Positions 41,467 through 50,510 of a stretch of DNA of 51,699 nt are shown here, piece by piece. The stretch is from assembly GCA_947629565.1 (NCBI GenBank), contig CANREG010000015.1, positions 1 to 51,699 on the forward strand, in the 5' to 3' direction. The number at the start of each line of letters is the position of its first letter. Position 1 is the stretch's first letter. The stretch is from an uncultured Lachnospiraceae bacterium. GTDB taxonomy: Bacteria > Bacillota > Clostridia > Lachnospirales > Lachnospiraceae. Below the pieces are notes generated by a model. The model did no database searches, had not been told where the DNA came from, and saw only the letters and a program-made list of their open reading frames with translations. Made by a program: the position numbers and the translations under genes.

Positions 41467-42507
41467 ATGGAATATAATGGGGAGATAATCCGTCAGTTAC
41501 TGTTGGACTGGTATCGTGCAGGGCACAGGGACTTGCCGTGGCGGGGAACAAGGAATCCTTACTTTGTCTGGCTGTCTGAAATTATGCTGCAGCAGACCAG
41601 GGTGGAGGCAGTAAAGGGGTATTATGACCGCTTTTTAAAGGAGGTGCCTGACATTCAGGCGCTTTCTGAAATTTCTGAGGACAGGCTGTTAAAGCTATGG
41701 GAAGGACTTGGATATTACAACCGGGCAAGAAATCTGAAAAAGGCGGCCTGCCGGATTATGGAAAAGTATCGGGGCAAATTCCCTGCCGCTTATGAAGATG
41801 TAATAAAGCTTCCCGGTATCGGGGAATATACGGCAGGGGCAATCTGTTCTATCTGTTATGACCAGCCGACTCCCGCTGTGGACGGAAATGTACTGAGGGT
41901 ATATATGCGTCTGGTGAACAGCGAGGATAATATTGATGAGGCGGGAATAAAGAAAAAGGTTAGGGAAAATCTGCTGCCCTTATATGAGCATGGCTGCTGC
42001 GGAGAGCTGACGCAGGCGCTTATGGAGTTAGGCGCCGTGGTCTGTATTCCCAATGGAGAGCCAAAATGCGGCCAGTGTCCTTTAAGAAAGGTCTGTCTGG
42101 CCTGTCAGGAACATACCTGGGATAAGGTTCCGGTGCGGAGAGAGAAGAAGAAACGCCGCATTGAGGAAAAGACAGTTTTTGTGCTGCATGACGGCGGCAG
42201 CTACGGAATACGCAGGCGGGATGTGAGCGGACTGCTGCCGGGTATGTGGGAATTTTTTCACACAGAGGGGAAGCTGTCAGTTCAGGAAGCCATGCAGTTA
42301 GCCAGCGACAAGGGATTTGGACCAATACAGCTCGAAAAGGAAATTCCCTACACCCATGTATTCAGTCACGTGGAATGGAGAATGACGGCCTATTATATAG
42401 CCTGCCGGAATAAGACGGATGAATTAATCTGGGCAGAGCGGGAGGCGTTAGAGAAGGAATATGCGCTTCCGTCTGCATTTAAGATTTTTTTGGATAAGGA
42501 GCTTTGA
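41467..42507 (+). CDS. mutY: A/G-specific adenine glycosylase MutY
   Basis: Removes adenine mispaired with 8-oxoguanine. 346 residues: catalytic Glu38 (SEIMLQQTRVE), HhH-GPD motif LPGIGEYTAGAICSI with Asp139 (VDGN), four Fe-S cysteines in C-x7-C-x2-C-x5-C form (CIPNGEPKCGQCPLRKVC), and a C-terminal Nudix-like domain that reads 8-oxoG (PYTHVFSHVEWRMTAYYI). ATG 41467 is chosen since AACAGGAG lies 6 bases upstream; ATGs at 41449 and 41461 precede or overlap it. Confidence 0.95.
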   Translation: MEYNGEIIRQLLLDWYRAGHRDLPWRGTRNPYFVWLSEIMLQQTRVEAVKGYYDRFLKEVPDIQALSEISEDRLLKLWEGLGYYNRARNLKKAACRIMEKYRGKFPAAYEDVIKLPGIGEYTAGAICSICYDQPTPAVDGNVLRVYMRLVNSEDNIDEAGIKKKVRENLLPLYEHGCCGELTQALMELGAVVCIPNGEPKCGQCPLRKVCLACQEHTWDKVPVRREKKKRRIEEKTVFVLHDGGSYGIRRRDVSGLLPGMWEFFHTEGKLSVQEAMQLASDKGFGPIQLEKEIPYTHVFSHVEWRMTAYYIACRNKTDELIWAEREALEKEYALPSAFKIFLDKEL

Positions 42508-42508
42508 T

Positions 42509-43021
42509 ATGACCTGTTTAGAGGCGCAGTCAAAAATAATTGCATATATTGACGACAAGCTGGAAAAAGACGAAAAGCAGGAATTTTTACATCACATAAA
42601 GAATTGTGATGAATGCCGGGAGGAGCTTGTTATATACTATACCATGATAGTCGGAATGAGACAGTTAGATGATAATCTGCCGCTCTCCCAGGATTTTACC
42701 GTAGAATTGCAGGAACGCATGGAGAGGGAACTAAAATCCGACAGAAAAAAAAGGAAGCTTTTTCGTTCCTCTGTAGTGACTTGCGTGGCAGTAGTTCTGG
42801 CTTTGCTAATCTGGGGCTACGTCAATTTTTTAAATCTCTTGCACGACCAGGAACAGGCGGAACTGAAAAGAAAGCAGGGAGAATATTATTACAGCGAAGC
42901 ATTTCAGGAAATCATGTTTGTGCCGGAGGACGAGGAGCAGATATTAAATATTAATGTATCCACAGAGGAAACGCAGGAAAGCTTTTATGAAAAGATTAGA
43001 AAATATAATATGTTGAAATAG
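42509..43021 (+). CDS. Zinc-finger (zf-HC2) anti-sigma-like membrane protein
   Basis: 170 residues. The N-terminal domain contains Cys3 and the motif His29-x3-Cys33-x2-Cys36 (LHHIKNCDECREEL), the zinc-binding signature of anti-sigma factors of the ZAS type. One TM helix (about 87-108) follows a basic stretch, with an external C-terminal part. No sigma factor gene is adjacent: it starts 2 bases after the mutY stop and precedes polA. It may be a membrane-tethered regulator of unknown partner. AAGGAGCT before the ATG lies in the end of mutY. Confidence 0.75.
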   Translation: MTCLEAQSKIIAYIDDKLEKDEKQEFLHHIKNCDECREELVIYYTMIVGMRQLDDNLPLSQDFTVELQERMERELKSDRKKRKLFRSSVVTCVAVVLALLIWGYVNFLNLLHDQEQAELKRKQGEYYYSEAFQEIMFVPEDEEQILNINVSTEETQESFYEKIRKYNMLK

Positions 43022-43068
43022 AGAACAAAGATTATGCAGGCGCATATGCAGCCATAGGAGGGAAGGCA

Positions 43069-45702
43069 ATGGACAAGATTTTATTGGTAGATGGACACAG
43101 TATTTTAAACCGGGCGTTTTACGGTCTGCCGGACATGACCAATTCAAAGGGAGAGCATACCAACGCCCTGTTGGGTTTTGTAAATATTTTGCTGAAGGTT
43201 TTAGACGAGGAAAAGCCAACCCATATGGCCGTGGCCTTTGATGTGCACCAAAAGACCTTTCGCCATGAGATGTTTGCTGAATACAAGGGAACCAGAAAGG
43301 GTATGCCGGAAGAATTAAGAAGCCAGGTTCCCCTGATGAAGGAGCTTTTAAAGGCTATGGGAGCCTGCGTGGTGGAGTGTCCGGGTTATGAGGCGGACGA
43401 TATTATCGGAACCCTGTCAAGACGGGGGGAAGGACAGGGCATGGAAGTCACGATTCTTTCCGGAGACCGGGATTTGCTGCAGTTAGCGACGGAAAATGTG
43501 TTAGTCAGGCTGCCTAAAACCAAGGGAGGCCAGACTACGGTAGAGAATTACCATGCTGCTGATGTAAAGGCGGCCTATGGCGTAACGCCGTTAGAGTTCA
43601 TAGATATGAAGGGACTTATGGGAGATACCTCGGATAACATTCCGGGTGTTCCGGGAATTGGGGAAAAGACCGCCGGTAAGATTATTTCCACATACCATAC
43701 CATTGAGGAGGCATATGCCCATATTGAGGAGATAAAGCCGAAAAAAGCCATGGAGAATCTGTCTGCCTTTTATGACCAGGCATTGCTAAGCCGGACATTA
43801 GCTACTATCAAGTTAGATGTTCCTTTAGAGGAAGGGATGGAGCAGATGATTTTGTCAAGCCTTTTCACAGAAGAAGCGTATGACTATATCAAAAGGCTGG
43901 AATTAAAAAGTCTGCTGAAACATTTTGACCGTCAGGAGAATGTGGAACGCCATTTTAAGACGGCAGTGCTTACAACGCCGGAGGAGATGCAACAGTGTTT
44001 TTCCGCTCTTGCAAAGGCTGAGACAATCGGCGTCTTTGGCCTTTTTGAGGATGGGCAGTTTCTGGGGCTTGGCGTTACCGCCGATGGGGAGAAGACGGAG
44101 TTTTTGGCCTGCTCAATGATATTGCCGGAGGAGCAGATTGCGGAGGAATTTTTGTCGTTATGCAGGGATAACCCCAGATTAAATATTGTGACAAATGATT
44201 TGAAGCGTCTGCTAAAGGTTTGCCCGTTCAGGGCAGAAAACCGGATTAAGGATACCTCGATTGCCGCATATCTGTTAAATCCTATAAAGGACAGCTATGC
44301 CTACGATGATATTGCCAGGGATTATTTGGATTTGACGCTGCCGTCCCGAAAAGAGCTTTTGGACAAGATGAAGCTGAACGCTTTTAATCTGCAGGAGGAT
44401 AAGGTGAGGGATTATCTGGCGTATGAGACCTGTATTCCTTTTTGCAGCCTGAAAGAGTTAGAGGATTGTCTAAAAGGGCAGGGAATGGACAGGCTCTATG
44501 AGGATATTGAGATGCCGACAGTATATGTGTTAGACCATATGGAGCAGGAGGGGATCCGCGTAGACGGCAATGCCCTGAAGGAATATGGGGAAATGTTGGG
44601 GGAACGGATTTCGCAATTGGAAAAGGCAATCTATGAGGAGGCGGGAACAGAGTTTAATATCAATTCTCCGAAACAGCTCGGAGAGATTTTATTTGACCGG
44701 TTAGGACTGCCGGGGGCAAAGAAGACAAAGACCGGATATTCCACGAATGTGGATGTGTTGGACAAATTAAAAGCGGATTATCAGATTGTGGCGGATGTGT
44801 TGGAGTACAGACAGGTAAGTAAGCTTAAATCCACCTATGCAGACGGGCTTTCCGCCTTTATCAGTGCGGACGGAAGGATTCATGGGACCTTTAACCAGAC
44901 CATTACGGCTACAGGCAGAATCAGTTCCACGGAGCCGAATCTTCAGAATATCCCCATGCGGACGAAGCTTGGAAGAAGTATCCGCAAAGTATTTATTCCC
45001 AAGGACGGATATGTGTTTGTGGATGCGGACTATTCCCAGATTGAGTTAAGGGTGTTGGCGCATTTTTCCGGGGATGAAAAGCTGATTGCCGCCTACAGGG
45101 AGGAAGAGGATATCCATGCCTTAACGGCGTCTCAGGTATTTCATGTTCCCATGGATGAGGTGGACGATTTGATGCGGAGAAACGCCAAGGCTGTGAATTT
45201 TGGTATTGTCTATGGAATCAGCGCCTTTGGGCTGTCTGAGGATTTGCATATTTCCAGGGAGGAAGCGGCAGATTATATCAACAGTTATTTTTCCACCTAT
45301 CCGGGGATTAAGCATTTTTTAGATGAAAATGTGGCGAATGCCAAAAAGACGGGAATTACCCGTACCCTGTTTGGAAGAATTCGTCCCGTGCCGGAGCTTT
45401 CTTCTTCTAATTATATGCAGAGAAACTTTGGCGAGCGGGTTGCAATGAACTCACCGATTCAGGGAACGGCGGCGGATATTATCAAGATTGCCATGATTCG
45501 CGTCCATGAGCGGTTACAGCGGGAGCAGTTAAAATCATCATTGATTTTGCAGATTCATGATGAACTTTTGATAGAGACGGCCAAAGATGAGGTGGAGCAG
45601 GTGAAACGGATTTTGCGCGAGGAGATGATGCAGGCGGCAGACCTGTCGGTGCCTCTTTCCGTGGGAGTCAGCGAGGGAGATACATGGTATGAGGCCAAAT
45701 AA
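43069..45702 (+). CDS. polA: DNA polymerase I
   Basis: 877 residues. The N-terminal 5'-3' exonuclease (FEN) has LVDGHSILNRAFYGLPDMTN, GYEADDIIGTLS, SGDRDLLQL and GDTSDNIPGVPGIGEKTA. The polymerase domain has the motifs DADYSQIELRVLAHFSGDEK (A), RRNAKAVNFGIVYGISAFGL (B) and QIHDELLIE (C). The central 3'-5' exonuclease domain is degenerate: ETIGVFGLFEDGQ stands where active enzymes have DTET, so proofreading is probably lost, as in many Firmicutes. AGGAGGGAAGG precedes the ATG. Confidence 0.98.
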   Translation: MDKILLVDGHSILNRAFYGLPDMTNSKGEHTNALLGFVNILLKVLDEEKPTHMAVAFDVHQKTFRHEMFAEYKGTRKGMPEELRSQVPLMKELLKAMGACVVECPGYEADDIIGTLSRRGEGQGMEVTILSGDRDLLQLATENVLVRLPKTKGGQTTVENYHAADVKAAYGVTPLEFIDMKGLMGDTSDNIPGVPGIGEKTAGKIISTYHTIEEAYAHIEEIKPKKAMENLSAFYDQALLSRTLATIKLDVPLEEGMEQMILSSLFTEEAYDYIKRLELKSLLKHFDRQENVERHFKTAVLTTPEEMQQCFSALAKAETIGVFGLFEDGQFLGLGVTADGEKTEFLACSMILPEEQIAEEFLSLCRDNPRLNIVTNDLKRLLKVCPFRAENRIKDTSIAAYLLNPIKDSYAYDDIARDYLDLTLPSRKELLDKMKLNAFNLQEDKVRDYLAYETCIPFCSLKELEDCLKGQGMDRLYEDIEMPTVYVLDHMEQEGIRVDGNALKEYGEMLGERISQLEKAIYEEAGTEFNINSPKQLGEILFDRLGLPGAKKTKTGYSTNVDVLDKLKADYQIVADVLEYRQVSKLKSTYADGLSAFISADGRIHGTFNQTITATGRISSTEPNLQNIPMRTKLGRSIRKVFIPKDGYVFVDADYSQIELRVLAHFSGDEKLIAAYREEEDIHALTASQVFHVPMDEVDDLMRRNAKAVNFGIVYGISAFGLSEDLHISREEAADYINSYFSTYPGIKHFLDENVANAKKTGITRTLFGRIRPVPELSSSNYMQRNFGERVAMNSPIQGTAADIIKIAMIRVHERLQREQLKSSLILQIHDELLIETAKDEVEQVKRILREEMMQAADLSVPLSVGVSEGDTWYEAK

Positions 45703-45715
45703 CGGGGATAGAGAT

Positions 45716-46300
45716 ATGCGTGTAATTGGGATAACGGGAGGAATCGGAACCGGAAAGAGTACCATTTTGAGGATAATGGAGGAAATGGGGGCTTACGTTT
45801 TAGAGGCGGACAGTTTAGCCCATAATCTGATGGAGCCGGGGCAGCCAGCCTATATCAGGATTACGGAGTTCTTTGGAAGCGATATCATAAGGGAGGACGG
45901 AACGATTGACAGAGGGCGGTTAGGCCGGCTTGTGTTTCAAAATTCCGAGGCGCTTGAACGGCTCAACGGTATTGTGCATCCGGCGGTAAAGGAGTTCATT
46001 TTAAGGGATATAGAAGAAAAGAAAAAAAGCGGTAAGGTCAGATGGTATGTGATTGAGGCGGCCTTGCTGATTGAGGACGGCTACCGCTTAATCTGCGATG
46101 AACTATGGTATATCCATGCGGAAAAAGAGGTGCGGATGGAACGGCTGCTTTCCGGCAGGGGCGGCACCAGGGAAAAATGGGAGCAGGTCATGGCAAACCA
46201 GTCGGCAGATGAATTTTACCGTGCAAATTGCGATGTGGTGATTGATAATGGAAATAATTTGAAAAAAACCATAAATATGGTAAAAGATTTATTGTCCTAG
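45716..46300 (+). CDS. coaE: Dephospho-CoA kinase
   Basis: Last step of coenzyme A synthesis: phosphorylates the ribose 3'-OH of dephospho-CoA. 194 residues with P-loop GGIGTGKST near the N-terminus, EADSLAHNLMEPGQPAY and GRLGRLVF, IVHPAVKEFI, all family-typical, and the lid region ERLLSGRGGTREKWEQVMAN. ATG 45716 gives the standard CoaE start MRVIGITGG; ATG 45689, inside the end of polA, has a better ribosome site (AGGGAG) but would add nine unrelated residues. The pair polA-coaE is common in Firmicutes. Confidence 0.95.
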   Translation: MRVIGITGGIGTGKSTILRIMEEMGAYVLEADSLAHNLMEPGQPAYIRITEFFGSDIIREDGTIDRGRLGRLVFQNSEALERLNGIVHPAVKEFILRDIEEKKKSGKVRWYVIEAALLIEDGYRLICDELWYIHAEKEVRMERLLSGRGGTREKWEQVMANQSADEFYRANCDVVIDNGNNLKKTINMVKDLLS

Positions 46301-46320
46301 ACTAGAGATTGTGGTATACT
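46292..46320 (+). promoter_or_regulatory. Probable sigma-A promoter upstream of the FtsA-like gene
   Basis: TTGTCC (46292-46297), 17 bases, and an extended -10 TGGTATACT (46312-46320), overlapping the coaE stop, 71 bases before the next ATG. A second TATAAT (46366-46371) lacks a -35 at the right distance. Confidence 0.5.
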
Positions 46321-46390
46321 TATATATTATATTAATTTTTAATATGTTTGAAAAATATGGACACCTATAATAGTGTGAAACAGGAGTAAT

Positions 46391-48787
46391 ATGGCAGGGA
46401 TGACGAAGTATCCGGAGCCCCTTGTATTTGGTTTGGATATCGGTACAAGAAGTATTGTCGGTACAGTGGGATATCGGGAAGGCAGCAAATTTAATATCGT
46501 GGCGCAAAGCGTGAAATTCCATGATACCAGAGCCATGTTAGACGGTCAGATTCATGATATTAACAAAGTAGGCGAGGAGATTATTGCTGTCAAGGAGGAT
46601 TTAGAGCGGCAGCTTCCCGGAAGGAAGTTGAAGGAAGTCTGCGTGGCGGCAGCCGGTCGTGTGTTAAAGACTATGATTTCCAAAGCCGATTATGAGTTTA
46701 CCGAGAATACGGTGGTAACCCAGGAGCATATACATTCTTTGGAGATGTTAGGGGTGGAAAAGGCTCATGAACTGATGCTAAAGGACAATGATTCGGAAGT
46801 GAAGTTCTTCTGCGTGGGTTATACAGTGATGAAATATTATCTCAATGATTTTGAGATTAAGAATTTAGAGGGGCATAAGGCGAGAAAGATTGCGGCGGAT
46901 GTACTCGCTACCTTTTTGCCGGAGGAGGTAGTGGACGGTCTCTATGCGGCGGTAGCCATTGCCGGTTTAGAGATTTCCAATATGACGTTAGAGCCGATTG
47001 CGGCTATTCAGGTGGCGATTCCCGACAGCCATAGACTGTTAAATATCGCCTTAGTGGACGTGGGGGCGGGAACCTCCGATATTTCCATTACCAAGGATGG
47101 GAGCATTATCGCCTATGGGATGCTGCCAAAGGCGGGTGACGAGCTTACGGAGACCATAGTCAGGGAATTTCTTGTGGACTTTGAGATGGCAGAGCGCATG
47201 AAGACGGTAAGCCCGAATAAGAAAAATGCAGTATACAAGGATATTATGGGCATCAGCCACAAATTAGTCCAGCAGGATATCTATGATAAGCTAGATCCGG
47301 TAATCGAGGATATTACCAGCGATATTGCGAAGAAGATTAAGGAGTTAAACGGCAATAAATCCGTATCCGCTGTATTTGTTGTCGGCGGAGGCGGCAAGAT
47401 TTACGGCTTTACGGAAAAGCTGGCCAAACATCTGGAACTGCCGCCGGAGCGGGTGGCCCTCCGGGGAGAAGAGGTTATGGGCTTTGTCAATATTCTGATG
47501 GAGGATGTCAAAAAGGATCCGTTGTTAGTAACGCCCATTGGAATCTGCCTGAATTTTTATGACCAGAAGAACCGCTTTGTCTATTTAATGGTGAATAATG
47601 AGCGTGTAAAGCTCTATGACAATGATAAATTAACTGTTTTCGATGCGGCTTTGGCCTATGGTCTGTCCAACAGTTCTATTTTTCCAAAGCGCGGCAGTGA
47701 TTTAAACTATACGCTAAACGGCAAAAAGAAATTTGTCCGTGGAAGCGCCGGGGAACCGGCCCATATCAAATTGAATGGGGAAGAAGTGGGGATGAATCAT
47801 TTCGTCAAGGCAGGCGACCAGCTTGAGATTGTGGAGTCTACCATTGGCGCCCATGCGAAGGCTGTTTTAAATGAAGTGGTTGACCTTTCTTCTACGATTT
47901 CCTTTGTGGTAAACGACCTCACTGTCAGCTGTCCTAAATACGCCAGTGTAAACGGGAGCCTGAAGTCGGAGTTTTACGAGATTCAGGACGGGGATGAAGT
48001 GGAGCTTTTGAATTATTATACCTTAAGCCAGCTTATGCAGTTTATGGATATTGAGACGCCGCATGAAGTGTTTGTTAATGGCGCAAGAGCCGGAGCCGAC
48101 ACGCGGATTTATGAGAATTTTAATGTGGCGTGGATTGACCGGGAGGAGATATATAAAGCAGAGCCTTTTGTGACAGAGGAAAAGGCGCCGGAGGAAAACC
48201 CGGAAACAGAAGATAAGAACAGGGAAAATGTACCGGGCACTAAAGACCAGGAGAAAAAGGTTGAAAATATAGAAAGAATGGTCAGGGAGTCCGGTCAGGC
48301 GGCCAGTGCTGAGGCGGCAGCCGGTAAGGATAAACAGGCGGAACATGAGCAGCAAGGTGTGGCCGCCGGCAATAATGAGCAGGCTGAACATGAGCAGCAA
48401 GGGGTGGCAGCCGTCAAAGACAAACAGGCGGAACATGAGCAGCAAGGGGCGGCAGCCGGTAAAGACGAACATGAGCAGCAAGGAGCGGCAGCCGGTAACA
48501 ATGAGCAGGAAAAGGATGCGCCGACTAAGAATGACTATGTGAATCAGTGGATTGCCCGGAATGAGAAAAAAGGGCAGGCAATTACCATGGATGTAGTAGT
48601 CAATGGAACGCCGATTACCCTGACGGGAAAGTCCAATTATGTATTTGTGGATATATTTGATAAATATGAATTTGATTTAAAGACAATCAAGGGAACTACG
48701 CTGGTTCAGGAGTTAGACGGAAAGCCCGCAGAGCATTTCAGTCCCCTTCATGACGGCGCTGTAATAGGAATATATTGGAAGGAATAA
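46391..48787 (+). CDS. Large FtsA/PilM-like actin-family protein with repeat region
   Basis: 798 residues. The N-terminal about 380 residues have actin-fold motifs: phosphate 1 FGLDIGTRSIVGTVGY, phosphate 2 LVDVGAGTSDISITKDG and adenosine VFVVGGGGKIYGFTEKLAKH. They resemble FtsA/PilM rather than DnaK. The following part has several short modules with a VNG...DGD pattern (AGDQLEIVEST; IQDGDEVELLNYY; FVNGARAG) that look like small beta-grasp-type folds; another closes the protein (VVVNGTPITLTGKSNYVFVD). Between them is a Glu/Gln/Ala-rich linker with 15-residue tandem repeats. No FtsZ gene is nearby and no amphipathic FtsA membrane helix ends the protein, so a role in division is unproven. CAGGAG precedes the ATG. 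Confidence 0.8.
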   Translation: MAGMTKYPEPLVFGLDIGTRSIVGTVGYREGSKFNIVAQSVKFHDTRAMLDGQIHDINKVGEEIIAVKEDLERQLPGRKLKEVCVAAAGRVLKTMISKADYEFTENTVVTQEHIHSLEMLGVEKAHELMLKDNDSEVKFFCVGYTVMKYYLNDFEIKNLEGHKARKIAADVLATFLPEEVVDGLYAAVAIAGLEISNMTLEPIAAIQVAIPDSHRLLNIALVDVGAGTSDISITKDGSIIAYGMLPKAGDELTETIVREFLVDFEMAERMKTVSPNKKNAVYKDIMGISHKLVQQDIYDKLDPVIEDITSDIAKKIKELNGNKSVSAVFVVGGGGKIYGFTEKLAKHLELPPERVALRGEEVMGFVNILMEDVKKDPLLVTPIGICLNFYDQKNRFVYLMVNNERVKLYDNDKLTVFDAALAYGLSNSSIFPKRGSDLNYTLNGKKKFVRGSAGEPAHIKLNGEEVGMNHFVKAGDQLEIVESTIGAHAKAVLNEVVDLSSTISFVVNDLTVSCPKYASVNGSLKSEFYEIQDGDEVELLNYYTLSQLMQFMDIETPHEVFVNGARAGADTRIYENFNVAWIDREEIYKAEPFVTEEKAPEENPETEDKNRENVPGTKDQEKKVENIERMVRESGQAASAEAAAGKDKQAEHEQQGVAAGNNEQAEHEQQGVAAVKDKQAEHEQQGAAAGKDEHEQQGAAAGNNEQEKDAPTKNDYVNQWIARNEKKGQAITMDVVVNGTPITLTGKSNYVFVDIFDKYEFDLKTIKGTTLVQELDGKPAEHFSPLHDGAVIGIYWKE
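48326..48508 (+). repeat. In-frame 45-bp tandem repeats in the FtsA-like gene
   Basis: Three full 15-codon units (48326-48370, 48371-48415, 48416-48460) of the form K/N-D/N-K/E-QAEHEQQG-V/A-AA-G/V. A fourth unit (48461-48496) lacks three codons (QA and a charged residue), and the first four codons of a fifth follow (48497-48508). Units differ slightly, mostly by silent or conservative changes. The length, a multiple of 3, keeps the frame; copy number is likely to vary between strains. Confidence 0.9.
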
Positions 48788-48790
48788 GAT

Positions 48791-50485
48791 ATGGACACAA
48801 AATCATTGATTGAACTACAGAAGAAACAAATCATGATGCATAGAACCGTCTATGTATTATTCTGTTTTTTAAGAATTGCCCTGCAGTTTTTGAATCGGGA
48901 GATTCAGGTGAAAAACACTGTAATCATTGTAGGTTTTGTTGTTGTGTGCGTGATTTTAGAGGAATTTTTCTATCGTTATGATTATATGCGGAAGCTGTCG
49001 GTTGCACAGGCCACCAGATACATCCAGTGTATTATAGCTGCCCTAATCCTTTGCTTTGTGCAGAACAATGATCCTTCTACCGTATCTGTGGTTGCGCTGC
49101 TTACTATGTTTTTGGTGGATTATTTTCTTACCATGGGAATTACGGATAAGGAAAGCCTGGCGACTTATATGATATATGTGGGTATTCCGATTTTGGTGGT
49201 TTTGGTGTATAAGGTGTCTTCCAGCACAGCCAACGAATGGATTTTTATGTTTTTTGATATGATTGTCCTATTGGTTGTCCTGTTCTTTGAAGCCTTGGCT
49301 TTTGTCAGCTATATGCGCAACATGGACACCATGATTTTTACTCAGCGCCATGAGATGGACGATATTGCGGAGCAGAATGAGAATATTCTACAAATGCAGG
49401 ATAAGTTAAAGAGTACCAATGACGCCCTGACTTTGCAGAAGATTGAATTGCAGACCGCCAACAAGCAGATTAAGATGGCGAATAAGGAAATGTTAGCCCA
49501 GGCGGAGATTCTTCACTATATTGCCATGTCCTTTGATGTGTCTAAGATTTCCAACCAGATTACCGACGCTATTATGCAGGTAAAGAAACTGGGGTTCTGC
49601 GCCGTGTATATCAAAAAAGGCGTCTATCTGAATAAATATGCCAACTATGTCATCAAGACAGATATCGGGCTTTTACAGGGGAAAATTCGGGAGAGCATGG
49701 AAGATGTGTACCTGGAAATGACCGCTGAGGGACAGTTAGAGGCAGTCTACCATGAGGATGTAAGAGAAGAATTTCCATTTTTGAAGGAAGTACGGATCAA
49801 TTCCGTATATGTGAAGGTGTTAGGCATGGACAACGATACCTATGGGCTGTTTATGATTGGCGACAGCAGACCGGGGCTGTTTTCCGATAATATGTCCTTT
49901 TATGATGCGATTATCGCCCAGTTCGACATTGCCATTAACAATGCCAAGATTTATAACGAAATGCAGCATATGGCAAGAAAGGACGGCCTGACCGGAATCA
50001 ATAACCGGATCTATTTTACCCAGTTATTTAAGGAGACTGTGGACAAAATTAAGAATTCCAACGGCTGTGTCAGCGTGGCCCTGTTTGATATTGACAAGTT
50101 CAAAAATGTCAATGATACCTATGGACATTTGGCGGGCGATGAAGTGATTAAGCGGATTGCTTCCGTGACGGAGGATCATATCGACAAGTACAATGGTTTT
50201 GTGTGCCGGTATGGCGGTGAGGAATTTGTGGCTGTTTTACCGGGGAGGAAATTAGAGGTGGCCCAGCCGATTATCGAAGAATTGTTTGAGGAGTTGTGCC
50301 GACAGGTGGTACATTATAATGAATATGAGATTCATATGAGCGTCAGCATTGGCCTTACCGCCTACCCGGAGGTGTGCAAGGATACAGACGAGCTGTTAAA
50401 GCGGGCGGACTGGTGTATGTATTATGCCAAGGAGCATGGACGGCATCAGATCAATGTGGACGACGGCAGTGTGGAGAGAATGTAA
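48791..50485 (+). CDS. Membrane diguanylate cyclase (six TM, coiled coil, GAF-like, GGDEF)
   Basis: 564 residues. Six hydrophobic helices (about 15-190), a coiled coil (about 190-235), a GAF-like sensor region (about 240-380), then a GGDEF domain (about 395-555) with [30 protein letters not shown] and the active-site motif RYGGEEF. The RxxD inhibitory site that normally stands just upstream is absent (KYNG), so product inhibition is unlikely. It makes c-di-GMP from GTP at the membrane; the PilZ protein at 28565-29296 is a potential reader. It starts 3 bases after the previous stop (AAGGAAT), implying co-transcription. Confidence 0.93.
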   Translation: MDTKSLIELQKKQIMMHRTVYVLFCFLRIALQFLNREIQVKNTVIIVGFVVVCVILEEFFYRYDYMRKLSVAQATRYIQCIIAALILCFVQNNDPSTVSVVALLTMFLVDYFLTMGITDKESLATYMIYVGIPILVVLVYKVSSSTANEWIFMFFDMIVLLVVLFFEALAFVSYMRNMDTMIFTQRHEMDDIAEQNENILQMQDKLKSTNDALTLQKIELQTANKQIKMANKEMLAQAEILHYIAMSFDVSKISNQITDAIMQVKKLGFCAVYIKKGVYLNKYANYVIKTDIGLLQGKIRESMEDVYLEMTAEGQLEAVYHEDVREEFPFLKEVRINSVYVKVLGMDNDTYGLFMIGDSRPGLFSDNMSFYDAIIAQFDIAINNAKIYNEMQHMARKDGLTGINNRIYFTQLFKETVDKIKNSNGCVSVALFDIDKFKNVNDTYGHLAGDEVIKRIASVTEDHIDKYNGFVCRYGGEEFVAVLPGRKLEVAQPIIEELFEELCRQVVHYNEYEIHMSVSIGLTAYPEVCKDTDELLKRADWCMYYAKEHGRHQINVDDGSVERM

Positions 50486-50510
50486 TATTAGGATATGGAG
50501 GCTATATATA

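Noticed and set aside
48300-48510. CRISPR-like repeats
   Set aside because: Units are contiguous, without spacers, in frame with the gene and of 45 bases; they are coding tandem repeats.
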